Shown piece after piece: positions 5,901-8,152 of a stretch of 8,152 nt of DNA. The translations under genes and the position numbers were made by a program. Under the pieces are notes generated by a model that did not search any database, had not been told where the DNA came from, and saw only the letters and a list, made by a program, of their open reading frames with translations. Positions within the stretch are counted from its first letter, which is position 1. Each line of letters opens with the position of its first letter. The stretch is from JBNAVY01 sp049700195. Its GTDB lineage: Bacteria > Bacillota > Thermoanaerobacteria > Thermoanaerobacterales > Thermoanaerobacteraceae. Location: contig JBNAVY010000068.1 in the NCBI GenBank assembly GCA_049700195.1, forward strand, positions 1 through 8,152. Reading direction: 5' to 3'.

Positions 5901-6740
5901 TTAAAAACTACCACCTTCACAATAATTTATACCTCTTTGAATCCAATATTGATCGTTCGGATCATCAAAATAAGAATTATACCAGCCTATATGAGAAGTT
6001 CCGCTATAAATCTGGTATGCACCAGCTGCTGTCTTTAATAAATCAGCAGAAAATACTTTCCTTCCTACATATCCATAGTGAGCATTTCCTATTTGTTCTC
6101 CTGACATAAAAATACTCTTATTATCTACAGTTACTTGGTAAGTTGTGTTAACACCTAAAAATGATTTATAATCCCAATCACCACCTGTTTTAACTTTTGA
6201 AGCAAAAAATTCACCCGTTTTCACATAACCTATATTATTACCATACACAGATATATTTATATATAAATTTCTTAATAGAGTATTTCCATTAGTTTTCATT
6301 TCAGAGTCTAAATCAAAAATAACTGCATATGGTCTAATTTTAGTCGTAATCTTTTCAAAATTATTTGATTCCTGAATAATATTATTGGCGTCTATTTCAA
6401 ATATTCCTTGAGAAATTCCGTCATTGAATATATTTATATATTTTTCAAGAGTTACAAACTCATCTTTTGATAAGTATTTTTTTATGTCATTTTGATTTAC
6501 CATTATATATTTGCCATCTTTAACAATTATACTTCCATGTTGAATTAATTTATATATTAATTTGACCTCTAACTTAGCTGTTTCAGTGAAATTTTCATTT
6601 ATTCTTGGCTCAATTTCATTATTTGTCAACAAATTTTTTTCTGTCTTATTTTGATTGAGAACAGTTGATGCAAAGCCAACAGTTGCCGAAAAAGTTAAAG
6701 TCAAGCATAGTAAAAGTGAAACTAAAAACCTTTTAATCAT
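5901..6740 (-). CDS. Secreted toxin-like protein with polymorphic toxin type 44 domain
   Basis: 279 residues. The ATG at 6740 has a near-perfect GGGAGGAG five bases upstream. A Sec signal peptide (MIKRFLVSLLLCLTLTFSAT, likely cleaved after VGFA at 24) leads to a Lys/Glu/Asn-rich middle (25-135) with no recognised domain. The C-terminal ~100 residues carry the type 44 polymorphic toxin pattern: GGDWDYK at 186-192, GNAHYGYVGRKVFSADLLKT followed by AAGAYQI at 218-244, and DDPNDQYWIQRGINY at 259-273. Family members use Tyr-Gly-x-x-G, AG-x-x-QI and DDP-D in the same order, so identification by motif is fairly firm. The protein is short and has a Sec signal instead of the long delivery modules (RHS, LXG) of many polymorphic toxins. 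A role in competition or in the producer's own wall or spore biology are both possible. Confidence 0.8.
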   Translation of the reverse strand: MIKRFLVSLLLCLTLTFSATVGFASTVLNQNKTEKNLLTNNEIEPRINENFTETAKLEVKLIYKLIQHGSIIVKDGKYIMVNQNDIKKYLSKDEFVTLEKYINIFNDGISQGIFEIDANNIIQESNNFEKITTKIRPYAVIFDLDSEMKTNGNTLLRNLYINISVYGNNIGYVKTGEFFASKVKTGGDWDYKSFLGVNTTYQVTVDNKSIFMSGEQIGNAHYGYVGRKVFSADLLKTAAGAYQIYSGTSHIGWYNSYFDDPNDQYWIQRGINYCEGGSF

Positions 6741-6754
6741 AATTTCTCCTCCCT

Positions 6755-6844
6755 CTATAATCTTTGATTTTCTTTTAATATCTCACTCATCCTCAGATTT
6801 TCACGATCTTTAAAGAAGCCCTCATGTATATCAATGCTATTTAT
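6755..6844 (-). pseudogene. Short open segment before the toxin gene, unknown
   Basis: Thirty codons without a start end in TAG at 6755-6757, just before the toxin ribosome site. The translation (HEGFFKDRENLRMSEILKEN, then QRL) is polar and helix-forming and looks like the C-terminus of a real protein. An ATG inside it (ATGAGTGAG) would leave only eleven residues and has no good ribosome site. It could be the tail of a deleted upstream gene. Confidence 0.3.
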
Positions 6845-6911
6845 TCATGAATTTTACACGTGATAGGTAACCCAAATAAGCTTCTATTGTTTTCCCCATA
6901 TTTTGGCCTAT
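6837..6911 (-). pseudogene. Small ORF with ATA in place of its start codon
   Basis: A strong AAAGGAG (6926-6920) is followed eight bases later by ATA, which opens the frame (ATA)GQNMGKTIEAYLGYLSRV and ends KFMNK-stop. The spacing is ideal, so ATA is probably a mutated ATG. The next in-frame ATG, at codon 5, lies too far from the ribosome site. The product would be a 24-residue basic amphipathic peptide, or the front of a gene that has lost its rest. Not recognised. Confidence 0.3.
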
Positions 6912-6945
6912 GGATTACACTCCTTTAAATTTTTAATACGTAACT

Positions 6946-6987
6946 TCATTTACTTATATTATTTAGTTTTAATAAAGTTATTTCCAT
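6946..6987 (-). pseudogene. Possible N-terminal remnant of an ABC transporter ATPase
   Basis: A perfect ribosome site GAGGTGAT (6999-6992) precedes ATG at 6987. The frame reads MEITLLKLNNISK, then TGA, then SYVLKI and another stop. L-x-L-N-N-I-S-K-x-Y is the usual opening of ABC ATPases. No Walker A or later motif follows, so the rest is gone. The call rests on thirteen residues and a good ribosome site. Confidence 0.35.
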
Positions 6988-7198
6988 CTATATCACCTCA
7001 TCTCTTTCCCGATATTCATAAAATATTTAACAAACAAAATATTTTTAATCATTTAACATCAACGCAATAAAATTACAACTTTTGCACCTCCTTCTTTTTT
7101 TCTATATTTTATTATTCTTTTATTTATTTCCTCCCTCTATCTATATAAAAGCTAAAATTTCTAAAAAATATTCCATAATTCAAAATTTATTTTTCACT

Positions 7199-7393
7199 TT
7201 ATCTCAAATTTCTTACTGCTCTTATTATAATCTCGATTAAATCATGCCTTAAATCTTCTTTTATTTCTTCATCTACACCTTTTACACTACTCATTATTAA
7301 GGGTTCAAAGCACCTTATTATTTCCTCTATAGCTTCTTTATCTCCCTGTTTTGCTTTCAAAATAATTTCAAAAAGCCTTCCACGCTCTTCCAT
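7199..7393 (-). CDS. Small sigma-region-2-like (HTH_16) protein
   Basis: 64 residues. ATG at 7393 with AAAGGAAG nine bases upstream. The sequence (LFEIILKAKQGDKEAIEEII, then F-EPLIM, then VDEEIKEDLRHDLIEIIIRA) matches small proteins built like sigma-70 region 2, annotated as HTH_16 helix-turn-helix proteins. In Tn916-type elements such a protein (orf8) follows a region-4 protein (orf7). In B. subtilis RsoA supplies region 2 to SigO. It has no DNA-recognition domain, so it should need a region-4 partner. That partner is reduced here to a short tail just upstream. A one-base deletion shortens the end to AVRNLR versus AVKNFEIK in the other copy. Expression is likely from the 11-bp-repeat promoter at 7482-7547. 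Whether it still works is unknown. Confidence 0.65.
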   Translation of the reverse strand: MEERGRLFEIILKAKQGDKEAIEEIIRCFEPLIMSSVKGVDEEIKEDLRHDLIEIIIRAVRNLR

Positions 7394-7397
7394 AGTT

Positions 7398-7448
7398 TCA
7401 AACTTCCTTTATGAATTCTTTCAATTTTTGAAGAGCTTTTTTCTTTCT
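7398..7448 (-). pseudogene. C-terminal tail of a sigma-region-4-like gene
   Basis: The frame KKKALQKLKEFIKEV-stop (TGA at 7400-7398) matches the end of the 4623-4787 remnant (KKKKKALQKLAKFTK). The HTH and everything before it are absent, replaced by the promoter repeat. The frame stays open through the leader to the TATAAT but has no ATG, GTG or TTG with a ribosome site. It survives only as the leader of the sigma-2-like gene. Confidence 0.6.
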
Positions 7449-7451
7449 CCC

Positions 7452-7548
7452 TTTGTCATCCTTACCTTTCTCTTTTCTTCCATTATACCTCTTTAAATGT
7501 TAAAATTTATTAATAAATTCTTAATTTTTGGTTACAAATTGGTTACAG
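7452..7548. repeat. Promoter repeat, copy B (partner at 1671-1767)
   Basis: Direct repeat of 1671-1767, offset 5,781 bp. Scattered single-base differences occur in the leader part. The regulatory boxes themselves are nearly unchanged. Confidence 0.85.
7482..7547 (-). promoter_or_regulatory. Promoter with five 11-bp direct repeat units, second copy
   Basis: On the minus strand from 7547 the units begin TGTAAC, TGTAAC, ATTAAG, ATTAAT and TTAACA (7547-7537, 7536-7526, 7525-7515, 7514-7504, 7503-7493). Five bases later TATAAT follows at 7487-7482. Two of the three changes in the weaker units keep the TTAA core. The transcript would run through the sigma-4 tail into the 7199-7393 gene. The same regulator as for the 1701-1766 promoter is expected. 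Confidence 0.65.
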
Positions 7549-7570
7549 AAAAATTTGAAATTTTAAAGCA

Positions 7571-7607
7571 TAAAAAAATAAAAGCCCATAATATTTAGGC
7601 TTTTATT
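7571..7607 (-). terminator. Rho-independent terminator of the corA remnant
   Basis: A 10-bp stem (AATAAAAGCC at 7577-7586 with GGCTTTTATT at 7598-7607) has an 11-nt loop. On the minus strand seven Ts follow. The stem overlaps the corA stop codon. It separates the corA remnant from the promoter at 7482-7547. Confidence 0.85.
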
Positions 7608-8012
7608 ACCACCATCCCCTTCTTTTAAAATACAAAATTTCTGCAAAAGCTATAATTCCCATAACCGCTAGAGTAGCAAAATAACCATATTCTGTATTAA
7701 GTTCGGGCATATTTTTAAAGTTCATCCCATAGATACCAGCAATAAGAGTACTTCAATCTCATCAATTTTATTTCATATTTCATCTACAATAGGAAAATAA
7801 TCGTATATAATCTCATCTAAAAGATTATAAAGCAAAAAGTCAATTCCTCGCTCAAAAATATTCGCTGCGCTCTTTGCTTTCTCATAAACAGTATTCACAA
7901 CTTCCATATTCCCCCAATGAACTGTAACAATATAAGTTTGAGAGACAAAGATAAAAATTTCTGAAATTCTAAATTTCTCCATTTGGAGGCCATATAAATG
8001 TGCTTTCTGCAT
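7606..8012 (-). pseudogene. corA: corA magnesium/cobalt channel gene, truncated and internally deleted
   Basis: Two pieces of a CorA channel remain. The 5' piece (8012-7773) encodes part of the cytoplasmic domain: ISEIFIFVSQTYIVTVHW, then FERGIDFLLYNLLDEIIYDY, then FPIVDEI and a TGA. Beyond that stop the match continues as NKIDEIE. The 3' piece (7749-7606) has the pore signature in TLIAGIYGMNFKNMPEL, with the Gly-Met-Asn motif, and the second membrane helix ending YFKRRGWW. The long stalk helix and most of the first membrane helix, roughly 110 residues, are missing at the junction near 7750, with a change of frame. About 100 N-terminal residues are also missing upstream, where the splB-like gene now begins. 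No functional channel is possible. Confidence 0.9.
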
Positions 8013-8038
8013 ATATTGTTTTAAATGTGCTAAGAATA
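8009..8038 (+). promoter_or_regulatory. Sigma-G-like promoter for splB
   Basis: GCATA (8009-8013) matches the -35 consensus of the forespore sigma factor G. Eighteen bases later AAGAATA (8032-8038) matches five of seven positions of the CATAATA-type -10. The start would lie about 28 bases before the ATG. Control of spl by sigma-G is established in B. subtilis. The site lies inside and just upstream of the corA remnant. Confidence 0.4.
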
Positions 8039-8073
8039 AAAATAAACAGATTACTTAAAAAAGGAGTACGATA

Positions 8074-8152
8074 ATGTTTATTCCTAAACGCGTCATTTTT
8101 GAAAAGAATGCAATGAATTATAAAACAGGATACAACATATACAATTTTTTTA
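8074..8152 (+). CDS. splB: Spore photoproduct lyase, N-terminal fragment
   Basis: The gene starts at ATG 8074, with AAGGAG at 8061-8066 seven bases upstream, and runs off the right edge after 26 codons. The visible sequence, MFIPKRVIFEKNAMNYKTGY then NIYNFF, has the opening typical of clostridial spore photoproduct lyases: P-x-R/L-V-x-x-E-x-x-A-x-x-Y-x-x-G. This radical-SAM enzyme reverses the thymine dimer called spore photoproduct during germination. The catalytic CxxxCxxC motif would lie outside the window. The only strand-plus gene with good support, it marks the host as an endospore former. The identification rests on 26 residues plus the sigma-G-like promoter. Confidence 0.65.
   Translation, partial: MFIPKRVIFEKNAMNYKTGYNIYNFF

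Larger units (their letters stand above)
7123..7448. repeat. Sigma-cassette direct repeat, copy 2 (partner at 4342-4675)
   Basis: Same orientation as copy 1, offset about 2,781 bp. It holds the 3' flank, the intact sigma-2-like gene and only the last codons of the sigma-4-like gene. Its right border (about 7448) meets the promoter repeat (7452-7548) almost directly, making this copy a chimera of the two repeat families. Confidence 0.9.

Noticed and set aside
5834..6109. Plus-strand ORF opposite the toxin gene
   Set aside because: No ribosome site, lies antisense to a well-supported signal-peptide protein, and has no family features.
1..8152. CRISPR arrays, tRNA or rRNA genes
   Set aside because: No regularly spaced repeats of CRISPR length and no cloverleaf or ribosomal signature were seen on either strand. 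The repeats found are duplicated genes and promoters.

Overview
The window is very AT-rich, with strong AGGAGG-type ribosome binding sites, exported Gram-positive-style proteins and, at the right edge, the start of a probable spore photoproduct lyase gene. This points to an endospore-forming clostridial Firmicute; the genus cannot be fixed from the sequence. Nearly every gene lies on the minus strand. Exceptions are the splB-like gene at the right edge and a doubtful ORF at 4950-5189.

Layout. 1-255: start of a small membrane protein running off the left edge. 477-926 and 1026-1661: two unrecognised single-pass membrane proteins. 1864-3003: a lipoprotein of unknown function, closed by a strong terminator. 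3091-4275: a secreted cysteine amidase (Amidase_6 type). 4413-4787: a broken two-gene cassette coding for a sigma-region-4-like and a sigma-region-2-like (HTH_16) protein. 4790-4950: a GC-richer, mobile-element-like scar that truncates this cassette. 5158-5718: a three-helix membrane protein. 5901-6740: a secreted protein ending in a polymorphic toxin type 44 domain. 6755-6987: decayed small ORFs. 7199-7393: a second, intact copy of the sigma-region-2-like gene. 7606-8012: a wrecked corA Mg2+ channel gene. 8074-8152: 5' end of a splB-like gene with a sigma-G-like promoter.

The most distinctive structure is a set of shuffled repeats. A unit of about 330 bp (sigma-2-like gene, tail of the sigma-4-like gene, 3' flank) occurs at 4342-4675 and 7123-7448. 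A promoter block of about 97 bp occurs at 1671-1767 and 7452-7548. Each promoter copy carries five consecutive 11-bp units leading into a TATAAT box, the phasing expected for an OmpR/PhoB-family response regulator. One copy drives a membrane protein and the other the surviving sigma-2-like gene, so the two may share a regulon.

The exported Ntox44 protein, the downstream membrane protein (a possible immunity protein) and the exported amidase make this look like an accessory cell-surface or competition region in active decay, next to conserved sporulation and housekeeping genes. These functional links are inferences.
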